Shown here in pieces: positions 43,643-53,336 of a stretch of DNA of 64,000 nucleotides. A program made the translations under genes and the position numbers. The notes below the pieces were generated by a model. The model was not told the origin of the DNA and ran no database searches. It was given only the letters and a program-made list of their open reading frames with translations. The DNA comes from Sporobacter sp963663605 (lineage in GTDB: Bacteria > Bacillota > Clostridia > Oscillospirales > Oscillospiraceae): contig CAXXVF010000002.1 in the NCBI GenBank assembly GCA_963663605.2, positions 62,001-126,000 on the forward strand, read 5' to 3'. Numbering within the stretch: the first letter of the stretch is position 1; each line of letters begins with the position of its first letter.

Positions 43643-43713
43643 AGGTAATAATATTAGTTATTAATAAAATTAGCAAAACAATGGACGAAACCCGAATGGG
43701 AGGCAGGGTGAAA

Positions 43714-44187
43714 ATGGAGCAATCGGCACTGGCCCTTGAGGTACTTAAAAAAACAGGCGCGCTGATGAAAACAAGCTTTTGGCCAAAAAAAGCAAATGCG
43801 TTTATCCACGGGGAGATGTTTATATTGAACCACATTGCGCATTGCGGCGAAAGCGTTATCCCCAGCCAGCTGGCAGCGGCGATGCACGCCAGTTCGGCCC
43901 GCGTGGCGATGGCGCTTAAAAGCCTGGAAGCGAAAGGGTACGTTACCCGGAGGATCGACGCGTCGGACCGCCGGAAAGTCAATGTTTTTCTGACGCCTCA
44001 GGGATATGAACTGATAAAGGATCATAAGGAAGAGATGCAAAATAAAATGAAGCTGATCGTGAGCGAATTAGGTGAAAAGGATACGCGGGAATATATCCGG
44101 ATCGTTGAGAGAATGACGGAGATTGCCCGTAGCTTATCTGACGAAACAGAAGAAACAGCAAGGAGCAAGGAGCATTTGCATGGTTAA
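43714..44187 (+). CDS. MarR-family transcriptional regulator
   Basis: The 157-residue protein has the MarR winged helix: IPSQLAAAMHASSARVAMAL followed by the wing RIDASDRRKVNVFLTPQG. ATG 43714 is chosen for GGGAGG 10 bases upstream; an ATG at 43681 has no site. Its end overlaps the ABC exporter gene by 8 bases, so regulator and transporter are one transcript. MarR proteins of this layout usually repress the exporter until a toxic ligand binds. Confidence 0.88.
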   Translation: MEQSALALEVLKKTGALMKTSFWPKKANAFIHGEMFILNHIAHCGESVIPSQLAAAMHASSARVAMALKSLEAKGYVTRRIDASDRRKVNVFLTPQGYELIKDHKEEMQNKMKLIVSELGEKDTREYIRIVERMTEIARSLSDETEETARSKEHLHG

Positions 44188-45976
44188 AATATTCAAATAT
44201 CTGAAGCCGATTGAGTGGGTGATGATCGCCATCGGCCTGGGATTCATTGTCCTTCAGACATGGCTGGACCTCAAGCTGCCCGATTACATGACCGAGATCA
44301 CGACATATGTACAGACGCCGGCCAGCGCTATGTCCGATATATGGCGGACCGGCGGGAAAATGCTGCTGTGCACGCTCGGCAGCGCCGGCACGTCGATCAT
44401 TATCGGCTTTTTTGCCGCAAGGGTGGCGGCCCGGCTGTCGCAGCGGGTCCGGGCACTGCTTTATAATCGGGTCGAAGCTTTCTCGATGGAGGAGATCGGC
44501 AATTTCTCTACAGCCAGCCTCATTACGCGGTCTACCAACGATATTACGCAGCTGCAGCTGTTTGTCGCCATGGGCATGCAGGTCGTTTTGAAAGCGCCGA
44601 TCATGGCCGTGTGGGCGGTGGCGAAGATTTCAAGCAAAAGCTGGGAATGGACGGCGCTGACAGGCGGCGCGGTCCTCGTGCTGCTCATTATGATCATAAC
44701 CGTCATGACTTTCGCCGTGCCGAGATTCAAGAAGATCCAGTGGCTGACGGACAATTTAAACCGCGTAACGCGCGAAAACCTTACGGGGCTTCGCGTCGTG
44801 CGGGCGTATAACGCTGAAAAATACGAAGAGGCGAAATTTGAGACCGCCAACAGCGAGATCACGAACAATAACCTCGAGGCCATGCGGGCCATGACGGTCT
44901 TTAATCCGACCATGCGGCTCGTCATGAGCGGCCTGACGCTCGGCATCTACTGGATCGGTGCGTTTTTGATTGATGCCGCCGTGCTGACGGATAAGGTGGC
45001 GCTGTTTGCAAACATGGTTGCGTTTTCCGGATACGCCATGATGGTGATCATGTCGTTTATGATCCTGACCATGATCTTCATTATGCTGCCGCGCGTTTCG
45101 GTCTCCGTCCGGCGTATCAACGAAGTGCTTGATACCGAGCCAAAAATACTGGACGGCACCGTCACGGAATCACCGGAAGACCGCGCCGGGGAAGTGGAAT
45201 TTTTAAATGTCAGCTTCAAATACCCGGACGCCGAGGAATACGTCCTGCATAATATCTCCTTCAAAGCGGAAAAAGGGGAGACGGTGGCGTTTATCGGTTC
45301 GACCGGAAGCGGGAAGTCGACGCTTATCAACCTTGTGCCGCGTTTTTACGATGTCAGCGAAGGGCAGGTGCTCGTCGACGGCGTCGACGTGCGCGAGTAT
45401 ACACAGGAAGCGCTGCACAACAAACTCGGCTATGTGCCCCAGAAGGCCGTGCTCTTTGCCGGGACCGTTTCGTCCAACGTCGATTTCGGTGACAACGGGA
45501 AAGCGCTTGCGGATGAAGCTCAACCGGATGCCGATCTGGAAGAATACCGGAAAGAAGCCATTCAAAAAGCCGTTGAGATCGCGCAGGGCGCCGATTTTAT
45601 CGAGAATATGGAGAAGCAGTACGAAGGACATATCGCGCAGGGCGGAACGAATATATCCGGCGGGCAGAAGCAGCGCCTGGCGATTGCCCGCGCCGTTTTC
45701 AGAAAGCCCGAAATCTATATTTTTGACGACTCATTTTCCGCGCTCGACTATAAGACCGACCGGGCGCTGCGGACGGCCCTCAAAAATGAAACGTCCGGCG
45801 TCACGAGCCTGATCGTGGCCCAGCGTATCGGAACCATCCGGGACGCCGATAAGATCATCGTGCTGGATGAGGGCGAACTGGTTGGGATCGGCAGGCATGA
45901 CGCGCTGCTTGAAAGCTGTGAGGTTTACCGGCAGATCGCATACTCGCAGCTGTCTAAGGAGGAACTTGGAGCATGA
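44180..45976 (+). CDS. ABC exporter half-transporter with degenerate ATP site
   Basis: The 598-residue type IV ABC exporter has six membrane helices (about 15-320) and a nucleotide domain with Walker A GSTGSGKST. The signature is ISGGQKQR (canonical Leu replaced by Ile) and Walker B is IYIFDDSFSALD, where the catalytic Glu is Asp. This is the mark of the degenerate half in heterodimers such as TM287/288, LmrCD and BmrCD. ATG 44180 has AAGGAG upstream; longer starts at 44123 fall within marR. It overlaps the next half-transporter (ATGA). Confidence 0.9.
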   Translation: MVKIFKYLKPIEWVMIAIGLGFIVLQTWLDLKLPDYMTEITTYVQTPASAMSDIWRTGGKMLLCTLGSAGTSIIIGFFAARVAARLSQRVRALLYNRVEAFSMEEIGNFSTASLITRSTNDITQLQLFVAMGMQVVLKAPIMAVWAVAKISSKSWEWTALTGGAVLVLLIMIITVMTFAVPRFKKIQWLTDNLNRVTRENLTGLRVVRAYNAEKYEEAKFETANSEITNNNLEAMRAMTVFNPTMRLVMSGLTLGIYWIGAFLIDAAVLTDKVALFANMVAFSGYAMMVIMSFMILTMIFIMLPRVSVSVRRINEVLDTEPKILDGTVTESPEDRAGEVEFLNVSFKYPDAEEYVLHNISFKAEKGETVAFIGSTGSGKSTLINLVPRFYDVSEGQVLVDGVDVREYTQEALHNKLGYVPQKAVLFAGTVSSNVDFGDNGKALADEAQPDADLEEYRKEAIQKAVEIAQGADFIENMEKQYEGHIAQGGTNISGGQKQRLAIARAVFRKPEIYIFDDSFSALDYKTDRALRTALKNETSGVTSLIVAQRIGTIRDADKIIVLDEGELVGIGRHDALLESCEVYRQIAYSQLSKEELGA

Positions 45977-47856
45977 GTAATAAAAATGATTATGAAGTCG
46001 GCCAGATGAAAAACCAGCAGCGCCGTCCCATGGGACCGGGACCCGGACACGGCCCCGGCGGACATGGCCCCCGCGTAGTGGAAAAACCAAAGAATTTCAA
46101 GGAATCCTGGGCAAAGCTGCTCAATTACAGCCGCAAATACCTGCCGGCAATGATCGTAGCCGTCGTCTGCGCTGTCGGCGGGGCGGTTGCACTATTGGCC
46201 GGACCGGATAAACTCAAGGATATAACGAACCTTATTACGGACGGGTTTGAAAGCCTGATGACCGGCGGCAGCTGGCATATCGACTTAGACCGTATCGTAA
46301 ACATCTGCGCGCTGCTCGTTGCGCTTTATGTCGGCGGTTCCGTTCTGATTTTCGTACAGGGATGGATCATGGTGACGATCACCCAGAAGATCTCGAGGAG
46401 CCTGAGACGGGACATCTCCGAGAAGATTAACAGGCTTCCCCTCCGCTACTTTGACAATACGACGTTCGGCAATATCCTAAGCCGTGTGACAAACGATATC
46501 GACACGCTGTCGCAGACGCTCAATCAGAGCGTGGGGCTCTTAATCACGTCGGTGACCATGATTCTTGGCGCCGTCGTCATGATGATGGTTACGGAATACA
46601 GGCTGGCGTTTACCGCAATCGGATCCACGCTTCTTGGCTTTGTTCTTATGACGTTCATTATAAAAGCGTCGCAGAAATACTTTCTGCGGAACCAGGTACA
46701 CCTAGGGGAGATCAACGGGCATGTAGAGGAGATCTATGCCGGTCACAATATCGTCAAGGCTTATAACGCCGAAAAGGGCGCAAAAAAGTATTTTAACGAG
46801 ATAAACGGCAAGCTCTTCGAATCCAACTGGAAATCCCAGTTTCTGTCCGGGCTGATGATGCCCCTGATGCATTTTATCGGGAACTTCGGCTATGTGCTTG
46901 TCTGTGTTGTGGGTGCCGTGCTGGCCAAAAACGGCGTGATTGAATTCGGCGTCATCGTAGCGTTTATGGTATATATCCGGTTGTTCACACAGCCGTTGGC
47001 GCAGGTCGCGCAGGCCGCTACGACGCTGCAGTCCACGGCTGCGGCCAGCGAGCGCGTCTTTGAGTTCCTTGGAGAAGAGGAGCTTCAGGACGAATCAGAC
47101 AAGACGGAAAAACTATCGGAGGTCAAGGGCCGCGTCACGTTCAATCACGTGAAATTCGGCTACAATCCGGACAAGACCGTCATCAAGGACTTTTCGGCGG
47201 ATATAAAAGCGGGTCAGAAGGTTGCCATCGTCGGGCCGACCGGCGCCGGCAAGACGACGCTTGTCAACCTGCTCATGCGGTTTTACGAGCTGGATGACGG
47301 CGAGATACTTGTAGATAGCGTGCCGATTAATCGGCTCAGGCGCGAGAACGTGCACGATCTGTTCTGTATGGTCCTTCAGGACACGTGGATATTTGAGGGG
47401 ACGATAAAGGAGAATATCATCTACAGCAAGAAAGACGTTGAAGATGAGGAAGTCGTAAAAGCCTGCAAAGCCGTCGGCCTTCACCACTTCATCCGGACGT
47501 TGCCGAACGGGTACGACACGGTGCTGGGCGACAGCGCCAACCTGTCGGCAGGGCAGAAACAGCTTCTGACAATTGCGCGGGCCATGGTAGAAAACGCGCC
47601 GCTTCTCATCCTCGACGAGGCTACAAGTTCCGTCGATACGCGCACGGAGGCGCTGGTACAGCAGGCGATGGACGCTCTGATGAAAGGGCGGACCTCGTTC
47701 GTGATTGCACACCGCCTGTCGACGATAAAAAACGCGGACATTATTCTCGTCATACGGGACGGAGATATTGTCGAAAGCGGCAATCATGCCGAGCTGCTTT
47801 CGAAAGAAGGATTTTACGCGGAGCTTTATAACAGCCAGTTCGAACAGGTTTCTTAG
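45973..47856 (+). CDS. ABC exporter half-transporter, catalytic partner
   Basis: The 627-residue protein has a Gly/Pro/His-rich cytosolic N-terminus (GPGPGHGPGGHGP, about 21-33), six membrane helices, Walker A GPTGAGKTT, signature LSAGQKQ, Walker B LLILDEATSSVD with the catalytic Glu, and the H-loop AHRLST. It completes the heterodimer with the upstream gene, with which it overlaps by four bases. Likely substrates are drugs, peptides or lipids. The His/Gly/Pro-rich tail could bind metal but may be only a linker. Confidence 0.92.
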   Translation: MSNKNDYEVGQMKNQQRRPMGPGPGHGPGGHGPRVVEKPKNFKESWAKLLNYSRKYLPAMIVAVVCAVGGAVALLAGPDKLKDITNLITDGFESLMTGGSWHIDLDRIVNICALLVALYVGGSVLIFVQGWIMVTITQKISRSLRRDISEKINRLPLRYFDNTTFGNILSRVTNDIDTLSQTLNQSVGLLITSVTMILGAVVMMMVTEYRLAFTAIGSTLLGFVLMTFIIKASQKYFLRNQVHLGEINGHVEEIYAGHNIVKAYNAEKGAKKYFNEINGKLFESNWKSQFLSGLMMPLMHFIGNFGYVLVCVVGAVLAKNGVIEFGVIVAFMVYIRLFTQPLAQVAQAATTLQSTAAASERVFEFLGEEELQDESDKTEKLSEVKGRVTFNHVKFGYNPDKTVIKDFSADIKAGQKVAIVGPTGAGKTTLVNLLMRFYELDDGEILVDSVPINRLRRENVHDLFCMVLQDTWIFEGTIKENIIYSKKDVEDEEVVKACKAVGLHHFIRTLPNGYDTVLGDSANLSAGQKQLLTIARAMVENAPLLILDEATSSVDTRTEALVQQAMDALMKGRTSFVIAHRLSTIKNADIILVIRDGDIVESGNHAELLSKEGFYAELYNSQFEQVS

Positions 47857-47863
47857 AAAAAAC

Positions 47864-47895
47864 ATCCGGGGAGCATTAAGCTCCCCGGATATTTT
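47864..47895 (+). terminator. Terminator of the exporter operon
   Basis: ATCCGGGGAGC / GCTCCCCGGAT, ATTAA loop, followed by ATTTTAT. Confidence 0.85.
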
Positions 47896-48020
47896 ATACG
47901 CTGTCTGCCAAAATAATAGAACGCTGATAAAAAGCATGCTATGTGATTTAGTTACGGTTTTATTTTGAAAAACATATAAACTAAAAACATCGTTAAAATA
48001 AAGACAGGAGGGCTTCGAAA

Positions 48021-50486
48021 ATGGGAAAAAAGATAGTAGTCGTCGGCGGCGTAGCGGGCGGCGCGAGCTGCGCGGCACGTCTGCGCAGGCTGGATGAAGA
48101 AGCGGAAATCATCGTATTTGAGCGCGGCGAGTATATTTCTTACGCCAATTGCGGCCTGCCGTACCATGTGGGCGACGTTATTAAGGCCAGAAGTGCCCTT
48201 ATTCTGCAGACACCTGAAGCGATGGGCAGGAAATACAATACGGACGTGCGCGTCAAACAGGAAGTCATCTCCATCGACCGTGCGGACAAAACCGTAACGG
48301 TAAAAAAGACGGATACCGGCGAGACGTACACGGAAAGCTATGACACGCTCGTTTTATCCACAGGTTCGTCTCCGATCAAACCGCCGATCCCGGGCATCGA
48401 ATCCGCGCGCATCATGACGCTGTGGACGATTCCCGACACCGACAGAATACGCAACTTCGTACGCGGCGGGACCATCAAGAGCGCCATCGTCGTCGGCGGC
48501 GGATTTATCGGGCTTGAAATGGCCGAGAACCTGCGCCATACGGGCATCGACGTATCGCTTGTTGAAATGCTCGATCAGGTCATGGCGCCGCTGGATTTCG
48601 AAATGGCGCAGCTTTTGCATGAGCACATGCAGCAGCAGGGCGTGCATCTGAGCCTCGGCGACGGCGTTAAATCGTTCGAAGAGAAGGAAGACACGGTTAC
48701 GGTCACGCTTAATAGCGGCAAAACGCTGACGGCGGAGCTTGTGGTGCTGTCCATCGGCGTAAGGCCGAACGGCGAACTGGCTAAAGCCGCGGGCCTCGAG
48801 GTCAACGCGCGCGGCGGCATCGTTGTGGACGCGACGCTCAGGACGTCCGATCCCGATATCTATGCCGTCGGCGACGTCATTGAAGTAGAAGACTATATAG
48901 ACAAAGGCCGCACGATGATCCCGCTGGCGGGTCCGGCGAACAAACAGGGGCGTATCGCGGCCAACAACATCGCCGGTGCAAACGAAGCGTATGAAGGCAC
49001 GCAGGGCACGTCGATTGCCAAAGTGTTTGACCTCGCCGCCGCGAGTACCGGCGCGAACGAAAAGACGCTCATTAAAAACGGTCTTAAAAAAGGCGCGGAC
49101 TACGAAACACTCATCATCACCCAGAATTCCCATGCGTCCTATTATCCCGGCTCGACGCCGCTGACGCTCAAGCTGATCTTCTCAATGGACGGCGAGAAGA
49201 TATACGGCGCACAGATCGTCGGGACCGACGGCGTCGACAAGCGTATCGATACGATCGCCGTGGCGGTTCGTCTCGGCGGCTCGATCACAGACCTCAAGAC
49301 GCTGGAACTGGCTTACGCGCCGCCGTTTTCCTCGGCAAAGGACCCGGTCAACATGGCGGGTTTTGTGGCGGAAAACGTCCTGACGGGCAAGGTGCGCTTC
49401 TCCGGATGGGACGTAAAGCTCGACGGCGAAAGCGTTGTTGCGCTTGACGTCCGCGAGGATGCGGAGCTTGAGGCCTATACGCTGCCTTTCTATAAGCATA
49501 TACCGCTCGGCCAGCTTAGAGCCAGGCTAGGCGAGCTCGATAAAAACAGTACGATCATACCCTTCTGCGCCATTGGCGTCCGGTCCTACAACGCCGCGCG
49601 CGTCCTGATGGAAAACGGATTCAAGGATGTCCGGCTGTACCCGGCGGGCACCCGTTTTTACCAGTCGATGCATTATGAAGAAAGCGAACCCGTAATAATC
49701 AGTACGCCCGCCGCCATCGCAGACAGCGGATATGTTGAGAAAAATGAGGCGACGGCAAGCGTGCGGCTCGACTGCAGCGGTATGCAGTGCCCCGGTCCGA
49801 TCATGAAAGTCTTTGAGACGATGAAGGAAATGAGACCCGGCGAGATCCTGGAGGTTTCGGCTTCCGATCCCGGATTCTCCAGAGACATCGGTTCGTGGAC
49901 GCGCCGCACCGGCAATGAGCTCCTGTCCAGCGAAAAGCACGGCAAGGACTATATGGCGCGCGTCAAGAAGGGGACAGGCGTCATAACGGCGGGCATCGAA
50001 AACTACAAGAACACCGCCGAAGGCAAGACGATCATCGTCTTTTCCGGCGACCTCGACAAAGTCATCGCGTCTTTTATCATCGCAAACGGCGCGGCTGCAA
50101 TGGGACGTCCCGTCACTATGTTCTTCACCTTCTGGGGGCTCAACGTCCTGAGAAAGGGCAATAAGGTCAAAGTTTCCAAGACGTTCATTGAGTCGATGTT
50201 CGGCGGCATGATGCCGCGCGGCGTCGGTAAACTCAAGCTTTCGCAGATGCATATGCTGGGTATGGGTACGTCTATGATCAAAAACATCATGAAGAAGAAA
50301 AATGTGGATTCGCTTGAGGAACTCGTGAAAAAAGCCATGGATAACGGTGTGAAGATGATTGCCTGCACGATGAGCATGGATCTCATGGGCATTAAAAAAG
50401 AAGAGCTCATCGACGGGATCGACTATGCCGGCGTCGGCACCTATCTCGGAGACGCCGAGGAGTCCAACGTGAACCTGTTCATCTGA
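48021..50486 (+). CDS. CoA-disulfide reductase with rhodanese, TusA and DsrE domains
   Basis: The 821-residue protein joins four sulfur-handling modules. Residues 1-455 are an FAD/NAD(P) disulfide reductase with GGVAGGASCAAR and redox Cys44 (NCGLPYHVG). About 465-545 is a rhodanese domain with Cys516 (FCAIGVRS). About 582-655 is a TusA-like domain (DCSGMQCPGP, Cys590). About 668-821 is a DsrE-type domain. It probably reduces CoA-disulfide or persulfides and passes sulfane sulfur between its own cysteines. It is monocistronic between two terminators, behind AGGAGG. The order is known from other anaerobes; the physiological substrate is not settled. Confidence 0.92.
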   Translation: MGKKIVVVGGVAGGASCAARLRRLDEEAEIIVFERGEYISYANCGLPYHVGDVIKARSALILQTPEAMGRKYNTDVRVKQEVISIDRADKTVTVKKTDTGETYTESYDTLVLSTGSSPIKPPIPGIESARIMTLWTIPDTDRIRNFVRGGTIKSAIVVGGGFIGLEMAENLRHTGIDVSLVEMLDQVMAPLDFEMAQLLHEHMQQQGVHLSLGDGVKSFEEKEDTVTVTLNSGKTLTAELVVLSIGVRPNGELAKAAGLEVNARGGIVVDATLRTSDPDIYAVGDVIEVEDYIDKGRTMIPLAGPANKQGRIAANNIAGANEAYEGTQGTSIAKVFDLAAASTGANEKTLIKNGLKKGADYETLIITQNSHASYYPGSTPLTLKLIFSMDGEKIYGAQIVGTDGVDKRIDTIAVAVRLGGSITDLKTLELAYAPPFSSAKDPVNMAGFVAENVLTGKVRFSGWDVKLDGESVVALDVREDAELEAYTLPFYKHIPLGQLRARLGELDKNSTIIPFCAIGVRSYNAARVLMENGFKDVRLYPAGTRFYQSMHYEESEPVIISTPAAIADSGYVEKNEATASVRLDCSGMQCPGPIMKVFETMKEMRPGEILEVSASDPGFSRDIGSWTRRTGNELLSSEKHGKDYMARVKKGTGVITAGIENYKNTAEGKTIIVFSGDLDKVIASFIIANGAAAMGRPVTMFFTFWGLNVLRKGNKVKVSKTFIESMFGGMMPRGVGKLKLSQMHMLGMGTSMIKNIMKKKNVDSLEELVKKAMDNGVKMIACTMSMDLMGIKKEELIDGIDYAGVGTYLGDAEESNVNLFI

Positions 50487-50497
50487 TCTCTTCTAGT

Positions 50498-50536
50498 CTG
50501 ACGCCGTTTTTAGAGCGGTGTCAGGCTCGTTTTTTG
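50498..50536 (+). terminator. Terminator of the sulfur protein gene
   Basis: CTGACGCCG / CGGTGTCAG stem with a 9-base loop and a following TTTTTT. Confidence 0.8.
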
Positions 50537-50572
50537 TCCCAACATAGAAGAGTGAAACTGATAACAGTACAG

Positions 50573-50616
50573 AAAGCCCCGTAATACCTTCTGATTTTAG
50601 GTATTGCAGGGCTTTT
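50573..50616. terminator. Second hairpin, near the end of the SLH gene
   Basis: AAAGCCCCGTAATACC pairs imperfectly with GGTATTGCAGGGCTTT; TTTTT follows on the plus strand. It may back up the previous terminator or serve the convergent gene. Confidence 0.6.
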
Positions 50617-50733
50617 TCTATGAAGCAAGGCTGTGAAATGCCAGAATTACACATATCAAAATAGTTTCACCAAATTACAAGACTAATTTCACACGAAACG
50701 CGAAGGCAAATAATTATTATTCAGCCTTTTGGA

Positions 50734-52461
50734 TCATTTTACAAGATAGTAGTCTATATACCAATCTTTGGGCGTCATGATATTTGTTGTGTCGGAAAAC
50801 GGCACAACTTTAAATGAATAATCAACTACCTTCTCTTTGTAGCAAAAAGAATCATCAATTATTCCCCACCCAAAACATTCTGGCAACGAACTGCACAAAA
50901 GGGTGAATCTCGAGTTTTCATATTTATAGAGATTATGATTTTCATCCAGATAATACAGAATACCATCTATAAAGTTTAGACCGTTTCCATCAAAAGTTAT
51001 TTTATCAAGTTTTTCCGTATCGCTGATTTTTTTTATAAGCTCCGGATAATTTGCGGCTATCATATATACTGAGCTACCATAGTTACAGAAATAGATTGTG
51101 TTTCCATTCATAACCCAATCCGCAATACCGGTTCTTATTAATTGTGGTTCCTCCTGGCTGCCTATTTTATAACTATAAAGCTTACTCCCAACATTATAAT
51201 ATATCGTATCATTAAATACGGCTATATGCTCTCCATATCCTGACATAATCGTTGTGCTGAGAATCTTTTCGTTCTGACCGTCGGGCATGAAAGAATAGAT
51301 ATCAATAGTTCTTCCATCAGACAAATTGGTAAATAACAGATATATATTATCATTATATAATGTTATACATTCCATATCTGATTGTTCAAGAAACATTGTG
51401 GGGCAAAATGCACGTGATTCGCGTGCCGTTCCTAACTCAACAAGAAAATCTTCTGAATTTGGACTCTTTTTCAATATCCCTTGATTAATAAAAGTGGGAC
51501 AATGATCGATTAATTCATAATATGTTTTGAACAAATAAATGAATTCTCTATTTATTATAGGGCTGTAGCATTGAGAACCATCATACTGTGATATAGTATA
51601 ATTTTCTCCATCTTCAGATTGTATTAGTTCACAACCTGGGATTGTTTGGAGGTATTGAGGATACTCAGGACCACAATTAGTATAATTATACGATAATACA
51701 CTATTTCCATTACCATCACTATAAAACGGAATATGATTCATCACATTCGATTGCTGTGCTAGAAAAGCTTCGTCGAGTTTTGCATCGCTTGACGCGCGTT
51801 CACACGGCTCAATAAGTCTCATAATTATTACTGACATCTGCGCCCTGGTTGCATAATAGTACGGGTTGAATTTATTATTATCCATACCGGTGATGATACC
51901 GCTTTCATACATAGTTTTAACGGCATTCTGATAGGTAGCATCAATCGTGTTGAAATCGGCGATTACAGCGGCAGTATTTATGGCAGGTAGGTCAGAACTA
52001 TCAATTGATTTAGAAAACACAAAGGCAAGAAATGCCCTGGTAGCGGAGTGCTTTAAATCAGTATTTCGGCTAATATCAGGCGGCAGCATATTATTCGCTT
52101 GCGCATACTGATAGTACATCTCATACCAAGCGCCGGACACTTCGGCTATGGTTTTACCATAGTACTGAGCATGGACTCTTGACGCAACAGTGATTGCCTG
52201 CACCATTGTTACTTTTCCGTCAGGATCAAACGATGCGTCTTTAACGCCGTTCATGATCCCGGCTTCATAGACACATTTAACGCCGTTTTCGTACCAGCTT
52301 CCCTGCGTTACATCTGTAAAAACACCGGAATATGACTGAATATTTTCAAACGGTTCAAGCAAGCCGGAATAATCCTTATAATCGTATTCAGCGCTTGATG
52401 ATACAGGTAAGAAAGAGACGATCATTATCAGAGCTAAAATATATGCAGCAATTTTCTTCAA
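50734..52461 (-). CDS. S-layer-homology protein with a beta-propeller-like region
   Basis: The 575-residue protein has a signal peptide (cleavage near residue 24), three SLH repeats (about 45-220, for example GVFTDVTQGSWYENGVKCVY and IITGMDNNKFNP), then a Tyr/Asn-rich region with repeated short strands (IYLLFTNLSDG, IYYNVGSKLYSY, IYFCNYGSS, ILYYLDENHNLY). These resemble DUF5050-type propeller blades. It would be wall-anchored. The start is TTG 52461 with GGAGG 8 bases upstream. Base composition is much AT-richer than the surroundings, suggesting acquisition by transfer. Function unknown. Confidence 0.78.
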   Translation of the reverse strand: MKKIAAYILALIMIVSFLPVSSSAEYDYKDYSGLLEPFENIQSYSGVFTDVTQGSWYENGVKCVYEAGIMNGVKDASFDPDGKVTMVQAITVASRVHAQYYGKTIAEVSGAWYEMYYQYAQANNMLPPDISRNTDLKHSATRAFLAFVFSKSIDSSDLPAINTAAVIADFNTIDATYQNAVKTMYESGIITGMDNNKFNPYYYATRAQMSVIIMRLIEPCERASSDAKLDEAFLAQQSNVMNHIPFYSDGNGNSVLSYNYTNCGPEYPQYLQTIPGCELIQSEDGENYTISQYDGSQCYSPIINREFIYLFKTYYELIDHCPTFINQGILKKSPNSEDFLVELGTARESRAFCPTMFLEQSDMECITLYNDNIYLLFTNLSDGRTIDIYSFMPDGQNEKILSTTIMSGYGEHIAVFNDTIYYNVGSKLYSYKIGSQEEPQLIRTGIADWVMNGNTIYFCNYGSSVYMIAANYPELIKKISDTEKLDKITFDGNGLNFIDGILYYLDENHNLYKYENSRFTLLCSSLPECFGWGIIDDSFCYKEKVVDYSFKVVPFSDTTNIMTPKDWYIDYYLVK

Positions 52462-52948
52462 GGAAGCTTCCTCCAGGTAATATTATTTATTTTTCATTTT
52501 GTTTTGGATGCTACAACAAAGCAGCATATCACGATATTTCAATGGATAATACAAGGTTTTGGTGCTTAATGACATATGCTGGTTATCAGGTTACTACAGT
52601 AATAAATAGAAGTCAATACTAATATTACCAGCACGAAGGAGCTTGAGGTCTATCATTTATGAAGCCTTCGCTTCCGCTTTCCATAGCATTTTTTGGAACA
52701 GAATTGTTACCCTTGACCTTCGATTATATTACAATACAACGTATTTCACCGACGATGATTCGGAAACAAGTCTGGTAAATCAATCACCAAAAAAGTGAGC
52801 AGGTATGAGGATTAAGATACGATGATAATTATCTTCACAGGTAGAGGGTATTAAAAACTTATTGCTCTGCCTAAAATGCAGCCACTGTGAAACCGATGTT
52901 TAGGGGTTCATAAGAATCAACAAAATAATTCGGTATAAAATTAAAAAA

Positions 52949-52980
52949 GCAGCTGGTATGAAGTGAATAATACCAGCTGC
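52949..52980 (-). terminator. Hairpin with U-run on the minus strand
   Basis: GCAGCTGGTAT / ATACCAGCTGC, 10-base loop, TTTTTT on the minus strand. No gene ends nearby, so its transcript is unknown. Confidence 0.6.
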
Positions 52981-53022
52981 TTGTAAGAAGTGGATGACAT
53001 TTTGGAGCCCTTATATTATTGC

Positions 53023-53046
53023 CCGGGAGATTATTCTCCCGGTTTT
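53023..53046 (+). terminator. Hairpin with T-run on the plus strand
   Basis: CCGGGAGA / TCTCCCGG, TTAT loop, TTTT. No plus-strand gene ends just before it. Confidence 0.5.
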
Positions 53047-53051
53047 CATGT

Positions 53052-53215
53052 TTGATTTCATATCCCGTCCGCCGCATCTTCGTCCTTGTAGGGGACGCTG
53101 CCCTCAGCGTCCCGTTCTGATCAAATCCCGCCCGCCGCCCAATAAAGGTATAAGTGCCTGCGGCCCTATGATCCCGCCGTCGAAAGGAAAGGGCCTGCGG
53201 CCCTATAACCTGTTT
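53052..53215 (+). repeat. Oriented GC-rich intergenic repeat, copy 7 (double)
   Basis: A head TTTGATTTCATATCCCGTCC is followed by a second head TCAAATCCCGCCCGCCGCCC at 53120-53140, then GGTATAAGTGCCTGCGGCCC and GGGCCTGCGGCCC modules. Same orientation as the other copies. Confidence 0.7.
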
Positions 53216-53336
53216 GGGAAGAAAAGAAGGCTTTGCCCACAAAGCCCCCGACGGTGCTGTTTAGTATTATTATTTACCGTAGTCGTTGGGGCAGATTCCA
53301 TATCTGCCCTTTAACCGCCGCTGCCTAGGCCGTTTT

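Larger units (their letters stand above)
52462..53336. other. Long spacer without a clear gene
   Basis: 875 bases. The first part (to about 53000) is AT-rich and shows only a 40-50 codon open frame ending at 52798 with no recognisable product. Two hairpins (52949-52980 and 53023-53046) and repeat copy 7 follow. It may be the worn edge of an acquired segment. Confidence 0.5.

Noticed and set aside
52638..52798. Open frame ending SETSLVNQSPKK in the AT-rich spacer
   Set aside because: It has no sound start codon or ribosome site, and the product is not recognisable. It might be the tail of a decayed gene but cannot be supported.
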